Positions 8,232 through 16,838 of a stretch of DNA of 64,000 nucleotides are shown piece after piece. The position numbers were made by a program, and so were the translations under genes. Source of the stretch: Candidatus Thorarchaeota archaeon (GTDB taxonomy: Archaea; Asgardarchaeota; Thorarchaeia; Thorarchaeales; Thorarchaeaceae); NCBI GenBank assembly GCA_003345595.1, contig PRDI01000129.1:1-64000 (forward strand). Direction: 5' to 3'. The notes under the pieces are model-generated. The model had not been told where the DNA came from. It saw nothing but the letters and a program-made list of their open reading frames with translations, and made no database searches. Position 1 is the stretch's first letter. Each line of letters begins with the position of its first letter.

Positions 8232-10217
8232 ATGAAGACAATCACCGTGATTGGCGCAGGCACGATGGGGCACGGAATAGCCCAGCTGGCAGCCAAGGCA
8301 GGTTATCAGGTATACCTGAATGATGTGAAGAAGGAGTTCATTGACAAGGGTCTTGAACGAATAAAGTGGAGCCTCGGGAAGTTCGCGAAGAAGAAGGATA
8401 TCACTGAGGAGCAGGCCAAAGAGATCTTCGGAAGGATAACACCGGAGCTGGATCTTGCCAAGGCTGTGAGAGCAGCTGATATCATAATTGAGGCAATCAT
8501 CGAGGACATGAGTGTGAAACAGGAACTTGGCCGCAGACTGGACAAGATCATGAAGAAGGGGGCCATATTCGCCACGAACACAAGCACACTGCCCATCACA
8601 GAGATAGCCTCTGCTTTCTCGCATCCTGAGAATGTAATCGGGATGCACTTCTTCAACCCACCACAGCTAATGCCACTGGTGGAGATAATCCGCGGCGAAA
8701 AGACTTCAGAGAGCACGCTGACGGTGATAGTCGAACTGTCACGCGAGATGGGAAAAGACATTGTCACTTGTAAGAAGGATGTCCCTGGCTTCATTGTGAA
8801 CCGCATGCTCGGGCCTCTGCTCAACGAAGCCGCATGGATGGTCGAACGAGGTGAAGCAAGCATCACGGCCGTAGACTCGGCAGCGAAGTACAGGCTTTCT
8901 CTGCCCATGGGTCTGTTCGAACTCGCGGACTACAGTGGTGTCGACGTGATCCACAATGCACAGAAGTACTTCGTCAGGAGAGGATTGGTTTCAAACCAGC
9001 CGCCCATTTGGGAGGAGAAGGTCAAGGCCCAAGAGTTCGGGATGAAGGTTGGAAAGGGCTTTTACACGTACAAGCAGGGTGCCCTCGGATGGGAGAGACC
9101 GGATATCCCGAGAGATGCAGGAAACAACGTAGACCTCGTCCGACTCTTCGCCCCGGCAATCAACTCAGGAGCAGAAGTGGTGCGACTGGAGATTGCCACC
9201 AGAGAGGATGTCGACAAGTCGGTGAAGATGGGACTAGGATTTCCGAAGGGCATTCTCGAGATGGCAGATGAGTTTGGCATAGACAAAGTGATGGATGCTC
9301 TGAAAGACCTTCGTAGCAAGCATGGTGAGTTCTACAAGCCAGACCCTCTGTTAGAACAGATGATGAGCGAGGGACGCACAGGGAAGGAGGCCGGGAAGGG
9401 ATTCTATGACTATGAGCAGAAGGCAACTGAGCTTGAAACACTCATCTTGAAGAAAGAACCCGAGAACAAGATTGCGTGGTTGGTCTTGAACAGGCCACAC
9501 AGACTGAACACATTCACTCTTGAGTCCATAGCGGACTTCCGACGCGCATTTCTTGATGTTGCTGCTGACAAGAACATCAGAGTACTCATAATCACCGGTG
9601 CAGGAGACAAGGCATTCTGCACAGGGGCAGACCTGACAGCGTTCTCAGGTGATATCAACCCCTCGGCAGCACGGGACCTTTCCGCGCAAGGTCATGATCT
9701 CTTCGCAATGATTGAGAAGCTGCCACAACCCGTCATCGCGGCCATAAACGGGTACGCCTATGGAGGTGGATGCGAACTGGCGTTGGCTTGTGATTTTCGG
9801 ATTGCGGCCGAGCGTGCCAAGATCGGTCTCACAGAAATGCGATTGTCGTTGATTCCGGGTTGGGGCGGTACACAGAGACTGCCCAGAATCATAGGGCTTG
9901 CAAGGGCCAAGGAGGCCATCATGCTTGCACGGAGGTACACTGCCGAAGAGGCACTGACGATAGGTCTTGTTAACAAGGTCGTTTCGAACGATAACTTCGA
10001 GAACGAAGTGAGGGCATTTGCACACGAGCTCGCCAAGCAGTCACCCATCGCAATCAAACTCGCCAAGCAATGCTTGAACCATGGCACTCAAGTGCCATTG
10101 GACGTGGGATTGGAGCTCGAGGCACAGGCATTCGGGGTCCTCTTCTCGACAGAGGATCTCTTCGAGGGGATTGCGGCATTCATGGAAAAGAGAGAGCCCG
10201 ACTTCAAGGGCAAATAG
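8232..10217 (+). CDS. 3-hydroxyacyl-CoA dehydrogenase / enoyl-CoA hydratase fusion
   Basis: Bifunctional beta-oxidation enzyme. Residues 1-180 form an NAD-binding domain beginning VIGAGTMGHGIAQ; the dehydrogenase His lies in MHFFNPP. Two C-terminal dehydrogenase helical domains follow to about residue 395. The rest is a crotonase domain with an oxyanion-hole region (AFCTGADL) and both catalytic Glu positions, in GGGCELALACDF and GLTEMRLSLIPGWGGTQR. The domain order (dehydrogenase first) is that of archaeal fusions and the reverse of bacterial FadB. Start ATG 8232 has a good ribosome-binding site. Thiolase follows 14 bases downstream, so the pair can take trans-enoyl-CoA to acetyl-CoA. Confidence 0.95.
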   Translation: MKTITVIGAGTMGHGIAQLAAKAGYQVYLNDVKKEFIDKGLERIKWSLGKFAKKKDITEEQAKEIFGRITPELDLAKAVRAADIIIEAIIEDMSVKQELGRRLDKIMKKGAIFATNTSTLPITEIASAFSHPENVIGMHFFNPPQLMPLVEIIRGEKTSESTLTVIVELSREMGKDIVTCKKDVPGFIVNRMLGPLLNEAAWMVERGEASITAVDSAAKYRLSLPMGLFELADYSGVDVIHNAQKYFVRRGLVSNQPPIWEEKVKAQEFGMKVGKGFYTYKQGALGWERPDIPRDAGNNVDLVRLFAPAINSGAEVVRLEIATREDVDKSVKMGLGFPKGILEMADEFGIDKVMDALKDLRSKHGEFYKPDPLLEQMMSEGRTGKEAGKGFYDYEQKATELETLILKKEPENKIAWLVLNRPHRLNTFTLESIADFRRAFLDVAADKNIRVLIITGAGDKAFCTGADLTAFSGDINPSAARDLSAQGHDLFAMIEKLPQPVIAAINGYAYGGGCELALACDFRIAAERAKIGLTEMRLSLIPGWGGTQRLPRIIGLARAKEAIMLARRYTAEEALTIGLVNKVVSNDNFENEVRAFAHELAKQSPIAIKLAKQCLNHGTQVPLDVGLELEAQAFGVLFSTEDLFEGIAAFMEKREPDFKGK

Positions 10218-10231
10218 AGGGAAGTATCAAT

Positions 10232-11407
10232 ATGCCAACGAAAAAAACCAGAGAAGCAGTCATAGTGGAAGCAGTCCGAACACCGATAGGCAAGAAGAAT
10301 GGGAGCTTCGCCAATGTCAGGCCTGACGAACTTGCTTCCCATGTTCTTAGAGAAGTTGTCAAGCGCACCAAGATTGATCCGGCAATTGTGGATGATGTCA
10401 TCATGGGCTGCAACACGCAGACAGCACAACAAGCCGCCAACATAGGACGATTGTCTGTCCTGGGTGCCGGTTTCCCATACACTGTGCCGGCATGTACGCT
10501 CAACCGAGCATGTGGATCTTCACAACAGGCAGTCAATTTCGGTGCCCAATCGATAATCACTCAGAATGCTGATGTCGTGATTGGAGCAGGTGTTGAACAC
10601 ATGACACTCCTGCCCATCGGCGCTGACTTCGGTGAGGGGTATGCTTCTTTCAATCCGAAACTGGTCGAGAAGTATCCACTAGTACCAATGACTATGAGCT
10701 CAGACATGATGGCTGAGAAGTACAGAATACCGAGGGAGGAACTTGACAAGTTCGCTCTCTGGAGCCACAAGAAGGCTGTTGCAGCGTGGGACGCGGGGAA
10801 GTTCGAGAAGGAAGTGGCACCGATGGAGGCGCCTCAGGCAGATGGCAGCACTGTGGTTGTAAAGAAGGACGACAGTCCCCGTCGTGAAACATCTCTTGAG
10901 AAGTTGGCCTCGCTACCAACACTTCACGGTGGGACCACGACAGCTGGTAATGCGTGTCCCATAAACGACGGAGCCGCAGCAGTCATGATGATGTCCAGAG
11001 AGAAAGCAGACGAACTTGGTCTCAGAGCCCGTGCTGTAATCCAGACCCAGGCTGTCCTTGGGGTTGAACCAGTAATATGCCTTGAAGGGCCAATCTTTGT
11101 CATACCCAAATGCCTCAAACGCGCAGGACTGACGCTGAGTGATATTGACCTCATGGAGATCAACGAGGCATTTGCGTCGGTAGTCATAGCTACAGGCAAA
11201 ACGCTTGGTTTTGATCCCCTGACTGACAGGCGCCTTGCTGTTCACGGAGGCTCGATTGCCTTGGGACATCCTCTCGGTGCTACCGGCGCCAGGCTGGTGA
11301 CAACCTTGCTCCACGCCTTAGAAGACCGAAAGCTAAGATATGGATTGGTTTCCATGTGCATTGGACTCGGACTAGGAACTGCGACAATCATCGAACGTGT
11401 GAAATAG
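10232..11407 (+). CDS. Acetyl-CoA C-acyltransferase (thiolase)
   Basis: Thiolytic enzyme completing beta-oxidation, or condensing acetyl-CoA in reverse. The nucleophilic Cys is in NRACGSSQQA (about residue 93), the His in GGSIALGHPLGATGAR (about 345) and the second Cys in SMCIGLGLGT (about 375); NEAF is also present. At 391 residues it has normal family length. ATG 10232 follows the previous stop by 14 bases with GAGGGAAG in the gap; a longer in-frame version would run back into the fusion gene and is rejected. Confidence 0.94.
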   Translation: MPTKKTREAVIVEAVRTPIGKKNGSFANVRPDELASHVLREVVKRTKIDPAIVDDVIMGCNTQTAQQAANIGRLSVLGAGFPYTVPACTLNRACGSSQQAVNFGAQSIITQNADVVIGAGVEHMTLLPIGADFGEGYASFNPKLVEKYPLVPMTMSSDMMAEKYRIPREELDKFALWSHKKAVAAWDAGKFEKEVAPMEAPQADGSTVVVKKDDSPRRETSLEKLASLPTLHGGTTTAGNACPINDGAAAVMMMSREKADELGLRARAVIQTQAVLGVEPVICLEGPIFVIPKCLKRAGLTLSDIDLMEINEAFASVVIATGKTLGFDPLTDRRLAVHGGSIALGHPLGATGARLVTTLLHALEDRKLRYGLVSMCIGLGLGTATIIERVK

Positions 11408-11472
11408 CAGAGTGTTCATGTGCGTATGTCCTCTATACGACATGCAAGTCGTAGTCGATAGGCGGCAATGGC

Positions 11473-12279
11473 ATGAACATCGAGAAAGCTGTTGCTTTCG
11501 TGACGGCCAGAGGCAATCCAATCGAGATTGCTCGAATGTCATCCATACTATGGAATCAGAAGAGCAGCCGTTCAGCGATGACTAGACTTTCCAGGATGCA
11601 GAATGAAGATGGAGGATACTCTCTGGAGCAAGGCGGCCCCAGCACAGTCTATGACACGATAAGTGTGATTCCGTGGCTGGACGACCTGCAACTACGCAGT
11701 GGCCCTCTTGTCGATATGGCATTCAGGTTTCTGCTGAAGTATAGACAGACGGACGGAGGTTGGGATGAGGTGGATGATCTCAAGGGGACAAACGCTCCGC
11801 CGTTTCTGATTCTTGGAGAAACAGAAACTAGACCATGGCTGACCGCATGCTGTGCCCACTGGTTTGTTCGCTTTGGTCGTGCCCAGCCGCTTGATGCCAA
11901 TGGACGCCCAATGGACTTCCTGCTCAAATCTTGGGAAACACCGGGAAGACTGAAAGGGCATCTTCGGGCAACTTGGCATGCTCTAGTCCTATTCGGATAC
12001 CACCCGGGGCAGGATTCTGGCGAGTACAAGGAAACCTTGACCGCGATCGAAAGAGAGCTTGCCCCCGACATTTGGGAAGGGTCTAGCCTAGCATGCTTAC
12101 TGTGTTGCTTCAGAGATGCGGGACTACTAGGGGACCACCCACTCGTGAAGAGAGCACTGGACGAACTAGCCAGAAAGCAGCGTCCCGACGGGAGCTGGTC
12201 TTCTGAAGGCGGCGAGAAGTTCGCTGTGAGCGCCACGATTGAAGCGCTACGCGTGCTCAAGCACTATGGCAGAGTCTAG
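11473..12279 (+). CDS. Alpha-toroid (prenyltransferase / squalene-cyclase-like) repeat protein
   Basis: The 268-residue protein has QW-like repeats typical of alpha/alpha toroids: MQNEDGGYS, RQTDGGWDE and KQRPDGSWSSE, spaced through helical sequence. It is much shorter than true squalene-hopene cyclases (about 600 residues), and I see no DxDD catalytic motif, so cyclase activity is unlikely. It could bind prenyl or other lipid chains. It follows thiolase by 65 bases on the same strand and precedes a flavin-binding protein, so it may belong to the fatty-acid transcript. No specific function is claimed. Confidence 0.6.
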   Translation: MNIEKAVAFVTARGNPIEIARMSSILWNQKSSRSAMTRLSRMQNEDGGYSLEQGGPSTVYDTISVIPWLDDLQLRSGPLVDMAFRFLLKYRQTDGGWDEVDDLKGTNAPPFLILGETETRPWLTACCAHWFVRFGRAQPLDANGRPMDFLLKSWETPGRLKGHLRATWHALVLFGYHPGQDSGEYKETLTAIERELAPDIWEGSSLACLLCCFRDAGLLGDHPLVKRALDELARKQRPDGSWSSEGGEKFAVSATIEALRVLKHYGRV

Positions 12280-12280
12280 A

Positions 12281-12844
12281 ATGCCGGCATTCGGCTTGAC
12301 CGAGCCACAACTGACAAGTGCTAGTCATGTGCGGCAGAAACAGGGTGCTGACACGAGAGAACTCCGCAGAAAGGAGAAAGCAATTACAGATCGGAATGAA
12401 ATGCTGTGGATTTTGGAGCACACACAGTACATCACGCTTGCAATGTGTGCTGACAACGAACCATACCTTGCGACCCTGAGCCACGGCTATGACAGAGAGA
12501 GGAACTGCATCTACTTTCATTGTGCGAGGGAGGGCAAGAAGATCGACGTCCTGTCAGTCAACAATGTCGTCTGGGGTCAAGCTCTAATCGACAAGGGCTA
12601 TGTTCAAGGCGCTTGTGACCATTTATACGCCACCGTGCATTTCAGAGGCAGGGTCACGTTTGTGGAGGATACGGAGGAGAAAGAACATGCACTCAGAATC
12701 ATGATACGTGCATTGGATGACGACCCATCAACAGTCATCAAGAAACAGCTCACTCCCCAGTCAGTTACCCGCGTCAACATAGGCCGAATCGATATCGATT
12801 ATATGACCGGAAAGAAGGCAGAGAAGGTAGTGATCTCACTATAG
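12281..12844 (+). CDS. Pyridoxamine 5'-phosphate oxidase-related FMN-binding protein
   Basis: The fold pattern starts at RRKEKAITD and continues ITLAMCADNEPYLATLSHGYD, HCAREGKKIDVL, and a later VRFRGR-like strand (TVHFRGRVTFVED), as in the small split-barrel FMN/F420-binding proteins often called nitroimidazole-resistance or PNPOx-like. The C-terminus (NIGRIDIDYMTGKKAEKV) is also typical. Such proteins bind flavin, F420 or heme; the substrate is unknown. ATG 12281, one base after the previous stop, is chosen; ATG 12266 would overlap the upstream gene, and neither has a strong ribosome-binding site. Confidence 0.75.
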   Translation: MPAFGLTEPQLTSASHVRQKQGADTRELRRKEKAITDRNEMLWILEHTQYITLAMCADNEPYLATLSHGYDRERNCIYFHCAREGKKIDVLSVNNVVWGQALIDKGYVQGACDHLYATVHFRGRVTFVEDTEEKEHALRIMIRALDDDPSTVIKKQLTPQSVTRVNIGRIDIDYMTGKKAEKVVISL

Positions 12845-12958
12845 AGGACTGCTGTGAGTCTGTATCCACGGTCAGTCTTGTTCTGACATCGAGGTTCATG
12901 AACAGACCAAACAGGAGGGTCATGTTCATCTAGGTAAAGCAACTGACTTTGCTTGACT

Positions 12959-13582
12959 ATGTTGTTTCTTGTTTCTGTCCTAGGGATGATGGCCGCGGTC
13001 CCAATTCACTTCTTGTCGGTCGAACACTCGAAACTGGAGGAAAGGTACGGGCAAGAGAAGGGAAGAACGGCTGGGAACATACTGGGCATGATATCGGGAT
13101 GGAGTTTCTTCAGTTTCTGGGTGGGAATATGGATATCCTCACAGCCGAGGTTTAGCATCCCGGTTCTTCCTGAATTCGTTGTGATTATCTCGATTAGTGG
13201 CCTGGCAATCCCCGTGGTCCACATCGTCCTTGGGCTTCCTCTCCTCTTCGTTGGAGCTTGGTTCGGGATTGCAGGCGTCAAGGAGATCACGCTCAAAGCC
13301 TCCGAAACTCATAGATCCGAGATAATCATAAAGACAGGGGTCTACTCGAATGTCAGACACCCGCAATATCTAGGCGGCATTGTTTCTCACTTGGGAGTCA
13401 CGCTCCTCCTGTGTGCTTGGTATGCTCTTCTTGTGACGCCACTGATTGTTTCACTGAACTATGCAGTTTCTTGGAAAGAAGAGAGGGAGCTTGCGAGGGA
13501 GTACGGCAACGAATACAGAGAGTACCAGAGGAGCGTGCCGATGATGGTGCCCCGAATCCGTGGTCACAAAGCAGGTCGCTGA
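12959..13582 (+). CDS. Isoprenylcysteine carboxyl methyltransferase / PEMT-like membrane protein
   Basis: Integral membrane protein with about five hydrophobic segments. The C-terminal third has the superfamily signature: TGVYSNVRHPQYLGGI, then a membrane hairpin, then KEERELAREYGNEYREYQ. These His/Arg/Glu residues bind S-adenosylmethionine in ICMT-fold methyltransferases. Targets may be lipids or other small hydrophobic molecules; prenylated proteins are possible but unproven. Start is ATG 12959, two codons into the longest frame. It converges with the MscL-like gene. Confidence 0.75.
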   Translation: MLFLVSVLGMMAAVPIHFLSVEHSKLEERYGQEKGRTAGNILGMISGWSFFSFWVGIWISSQPRFSIPVLPEFVVIISISGLAIPVVHIVLGLPLLFVGAWFGIAGVKEITLKASETHRSEIIIKTGVYSNVRHPQYLGGIVSHLGVTLLLCAWYALLVTPLIVSLNYAVSWKEERELAREYGNEYREYQRSVPMMVPRIRGHKAGR

Positions 13583-13753
13583 CACATCAAAGCCACGGGT
13601 GAGTGCAGTCGGAATCGTTGGTTTCCCGAACCGCACCAACCTGTCTGATGCAGTGCTAGATTACATCATCCTAAAACCTTCTGGATGCCAAGACCGACCA
13701 AAGCGATTCTTGGGGGACTCCTGTCATCCCGATTCCAGTAGGATGTGCAGTGC

Positions 13754-14167
13754 CTACTGGATTCCAAACTTCGTTGTAAGCTTGACGATAAGGAATATGA
13801 CAAATGCAATGATTATGAACGTGACAAGTTGGCCGAAGAAGTGACCTACGAGGAAAGGTCCAAAGGCTATATCCTCCCATTTCAAGCCCGGGGTGGCTAT
13901 CGTGATTATCGGCATAACAAGGTCAGCAACCAGTGCCTGTACAAGAGCACCCAGATAGATGGCGAGTATGAATGCTGTGGCCAATCCCATGACCTTGTAC
14001 GTCTTCAGGAAGTCTCTGAACTCTTCGAGAAGGTTCTTCTTCACTGGTGAGGGAGCAGGGGCTGCAGGTATGAACTGTCGCTCAAGCAACGCGTGTATGC
14101 TCTTTAGCTCACCAAGAACGGTCTTATCGTCCATCATTTCATCGCCGGAAGCACTCTTGTGACTCAT
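13754..14167 (-). CDS. Large-conductance mechanosensitive channel-like protein (MscL family)
   Basis: Residues about 45-137 match MscL: an N-terminal amphipathic helix (EEFRDFLKTYKVMGLATAFI), first membrane helix, the loop VADLVMPIITIATPGLKWEDIAFGPFLVGHFFGQ, and second helix VTFIIIAFVIFLIVKL. Unlike bacterial MscL it has a cytoplasmic N-terminal extension of about 40 residues and ends directly after helix 2, lacking the C-terminal bundle. It probably releases osmolytes on hypo-osmotic shock as a pentamer. ATG 14167 is used; a TTG four codons upstream is possible. Confidence 0.75.
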   Translation of the reverse strand: MSHKSASGDEMMDDKTVLGELKSIHALLERQFIPAAPAPSPVKKNLLEEFRDFLKTYKVMGLATAFILAIYLGALVQALVADLVMPIITIATPGLKWEDIAFGPFLVGHFFGQLVTFIIIAFVIFLIVKLTTKFGIQ

Positions 14168-14217
14168 CTTAAACCACAAAAGGGGACCTGAATGAGCTTC
14201 AATATCAATCTAGCCGT

Positions 14218-15042
14218 ATGTATCAATGGCTAGTTGAGGATAGAGAACCCGTCATGACATTGCCTGTAGACCCTTGGTATCAGTCGATCTTTGTACGTCA
14301 TTCAGAACGACTCTACTCGAGCAGACCTGTTGCGGAGAAGGATCTGTCCGAGCTGGACAAGCTGTGCGAAGAGTTCCGACCATTCGCGGGTTCGCGAGCG
14401 AAGCTCGTCAGAAACCCGCTAGATGATGTCTTCAAAGGGATTGTTGGCTCCTATGGCAAGGTCAGGAATGCCCCACACTATGTCGCGTTCATTGGTGACA
14501 CCAACTCGCCAACCGTGGAGGAGGCTCTCGGCTACATGGGTGAAGGCATTATCCTTGAGGCAACGGCCCTAGGTCTCAACACATGTTGGGTGGCTGGCTT
14601 CTTCCGTCCTGAAAGAGTGATGGAGGAGATCGACGTTTCTAAGGATGAAGTAGTAATGGCAGTCACTCCAATCGGCTACGCAGAGGAGGAACATGACCGC
14701 ATTGAGTCGCTAAGATCTGGCCGTGAGAAGCCTCATAGACGTCATGAACTCGAAAGTCTGATCATGGAGAGTGGTCTTGCTCCGAAAGATTGGATGAGAA
14801 CGGGGCTCGAGGCCGCGAGATTGGCGCCATCTGCAGCGAACAGGCAGCCGTGGCGGTTCCGCCTCGGAGAAGATTCCGTGCTGATTGAGCATCTGAGGAC
14901 CAAGAACTACTTTCGTGTACCTTACCGCCTAGACTGTGGCATCGCAATGCTTCATTTCGAACTAGGGGCACTTGTCGCTGGTGCATCAGGCAACTGGACA
15001 GTGCTACAATCGCCAAGTGTTGCAGAGTACAGAATCGCTTAG
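14218..15042 (+). CDS. Nitroreductase family protein (TM1586-like)
   Basis: Resembles the putative TM nitroreductase family: an N-terminal FMN-binding part (IFVRHSERLYSSRPV), GEGIILEATALGLNTCWVAGFF, then a second half with GLEAARLAPSAANRQPWRF and YRLDCGIAMLHFELGA. The two halves fold together as one pseudo-dimeric nitroreductase domain. An electron donor and substrate cannot be named. ATG 14218 is the first start; ATG 14254 follows a better purine-rich stretch (TTGAGGATAG) and gives MTLPVDPWYQ, so the first 12 residues are uncertain. Confidence 0.75.
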   Translation: MYQWLVEDREPVMTLPVDPWYQSIFVRHSERLYSSRPVAEKDLSELDKLCEEFRPFAGSRAKLVRNPLDDVFKGIVGSYGKVRNAPHYVAFIGDTNSPTVEEALGYMGEGIILEATALGLNTCWVAGFFRPERVMEEIDVSKDEVVMAVTPIGYAEEEHDRIESLRSGREKPHRRHELESLIMESGLAPKDWMRTGLEAARLAPSAANRQPWRFRLGEDSVLIEHLRTKNYFRVPYRLDCGIAMLHFELGALVAGASGNWTVLQSPSVAEYRIA

Positions 15043-15112
15043 TCAACGGGGTTCATATCAATTTTCTTATAAGCAATCGCAAGACGGCGATGGTTGTGGG
15101 GTGACTCAAGTC

Positions 15113-15394
15113 ATGTCACATGAGGTCGAGATGGAAACTAGTGCGAGAATCCTGTCCATTGCTTCTCGATATATCATAGTCAGTGTGCTGGTGATTGCTA
15201 TCGGCGCTATCTGCATAGTCTACGCAGCGCTCATCTTCCTAGTTTCGGGCTCGGCGGGCTTGATATTCGAGGTAGCCGCAGGCATCTTCATGGGTGTAGC
15301 GTTCATCGCAATTGGACTATTCATAGGGGCATGGGGACTCTTCTGGATGCGGACTGAAGGAAGGAGACTCCGCAAGATGCTTGAAGCTAAGTAA
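15113..15394 (+). CDS. Small two-helix membrane protein, first of a tandem pair
   Basis: About 93 residues, with a short polar N-terminus, two hydrophobic helices (about 22-45 and 50-77) and a basic tail ending in GRRLRKMLEAK. I recognise no named family. The following gene encodes a related protein: both have IxxVYxAL in helix 1 and GAWGLFW/LVWGVFW at the end of helix 2. ATG 15113 is chosen because upstream in-frame codons overlap the nitroreductase gene. Confidence 0.6.
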   Translation: MSHEVEMETSARILSIASRYIIVSVLVIAIGAICIVYAALIFLVSGSAGLIFEVAAGIFMGVAFIAIGLFIGAWGLFWMRTEGRRLRKMLEAK

Positions 15395-15409
15395 CGGGAG
15401 GTTGCGATA

Positions 15410-15748
15410 ATGGCGAAAGATGATCGAGTGACACCGAGTGACGACAAGAAGACAGGACATGTGCCGAAACGCGATATTCCCACTTGGGAGCAGATAACCC
15501 AGAACGTATATGACCGAATCGAATGGTATGCCACCCGGTTCATAGTGATCTCGACTGTGGGTGTAGTGATTGGGTTCATTGCTCTCGTCTATGGAGCATT
15601 GGCGGTCGTATACTTTGAGCAGAACTTACAGGTGGCCAGCGTCTTTCTGGCAGCATTCGTGGGAATCGGAGCGCTCGTCGCGTCGGCCGTCCTGCTTGTT
15701 TGGGGCGTGTTCTGGCGCAAGAAGGTCGAAACGAGAAGCATCTTCTAG
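15410..15748 (+). CDS. Small two-helix membrane protein, second of a tandem pair
   Basis: 112 residues with a longer charged N-terminus (about 42 residues), then two membrane helices (about 43-65 and 73-98) and a short basic tail. It is a paralogue of the preceding protein across the membrane part. GGGAGG lies 9 bases before ATG 15410, and the 15-base gap to the upstream gene points to co-transcription. The pair may form a hetero-oligomer; function unknown. Confidence 0.6.
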   Translation: MAKDDRVTPSDDKKTGHVPKRDIPTWEQITQNVYDRIEWYATRFIVISTVGVVIGFIALVYGALAVVYFEQNLQVASVFLAAFVGIGALVASAVLLVWGVFWRKKVETRSIF

Positions 15749-15846
15749 TCTAACTCCATTTCAGTCAGGCATTGCTGAAGTGCCTGATTCCGACAAATGG
15801 GTGGTGGGGGCTACATAGCTCCCCGGTTTCTCTGTTTCGAATTCGT

Positions 15847-16638
15847 CTATGTCTTGGCTGCCCTGCGCCTACGAAGAAGAATCAGGGCGAAGAGAGAAAC
15901 GACTACGGCTAGCGCGGCCGTAACAGCAGTCGTCAGTATCACCAGACTGGCCATCTGTTTGACCGCTACGCCGACCACGGCCCAGACAAACACGAGGCCG
16001 AATGCGATGTCACTTCTCTTCATTATCATGAGGAGACTGATCACCAGAGCTACAACTATCACGACGGCGGTCCAGACCTCTTGAGTGGGCAATGGTATTC
16101 CAGGCACGAGTACGTTCAGCGCTGATGCAATATTGGCTATGATAGCCACCGAGATCCAGCCCAGATAGACGCTCACAGGCAGATGCACTGCGAGCCTTTG
16201 CTTCAAGGGAACCTCCCTGATTCCTACCCCAAGTCGTACGTACATCATGAGCAATGACAATAAGAGTACCGTCATTGGCAGAATAGAAAGGAGGAAGAGT
16301 GATGGTACACCGTAGGAGTAGTGGAACAGGACCAGCCAAGTGATGTTGGCGATTGCAGCCAGAAGATGCAGGAAGCCTATCTGTGCAAGGTAGCCCTGAC
16401 CACGCTGGTTGGCCCTTGCCTGATAAATCATGAATGTCACTAGGAGCACATAGATGACGCCCCATATTGTAAACACATAGCCCGACGGCGTGAACAGGTT
16501 AGGATAGGAGTCGGAAACCTTACCAGTGAACACCCCATTCAAGGGAAGAATGTTTGCGAGCAGGTTGACAAGGATTGTGGCGAATATCGCTAGCACGTTT
16601 GCAGCCTGCAAAACTACCGGACTTGTTCTGGATGCCAT
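15847..16638 (-). CDS. TspO/MBR-related (tryptophan-rich sensory protein-like) membrane protein
   Basis: About 263 residues with seven to eight hydrophobic helices. The N-terminal block NLLANILPLNGVFTGKVSD followed by FTPSGYVFTIWGVIYVLL matches proteins annotated as tryptophan-rich sensory protein-like, which are longer than the five-helix TspO. Classical TspO binds porphyrins and lipids; whether this one does is unknown. ATG 16638 is chosen over a longer form because residues before it look non-coding. Confidence 0.65.
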   Translation of the reverse strand: MASRTSPVVLQAANVLAIFATILVNLLANILPLNGVFTGKVSDSYPNLFTPSGYVFTIWGVIYVLLVTFMIYQARANQRGQGYLAQIGFLHLLAAIANITWLVLFHYSYGVPSLFLLSILPMTVLLLSLLMMYVRLGVGIREVPLKQRLAVHLPVSVYLGWISVAIIANIASALNVLVPGIPLPTQEVWTAVVIVVALVISLLMIMKRSDIAFGLVFVWAVVGVAVKQMASLVILTTAVTAALAVVVSLFALILLRRRRAAKT

Positions 16639-16838
16639 GATGTTAACAATTGTGAACAGTGTTATAAATCTTCCGCAATTCCTCTGTATTGGTGAACCCG
16701 ATTCACACTGCACTCGTAGAATCTGACGTATTCACTAGACTGCCTTGATTGGCGCCCCACTGTCATCATCTTCATCTTTGTATTCTCTGAAGCCGTGACG
16801 ATGCCTTAGGATGTCTGTTCCTCCTCTGTTGTATCCGA

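Noticed and set aside
10070-10231. N-terminal extension of thiolase
   Set aside because: Lies inside the fusion gene; the ATG at 10232 with a ribosome-binding site gives the family length.
14972-15112. N-terminal extension of the first small membrane protein
   Set aside because: Overlaps the nitroreductase gene and lacks membrane-protein features; ATG 15113 is better.
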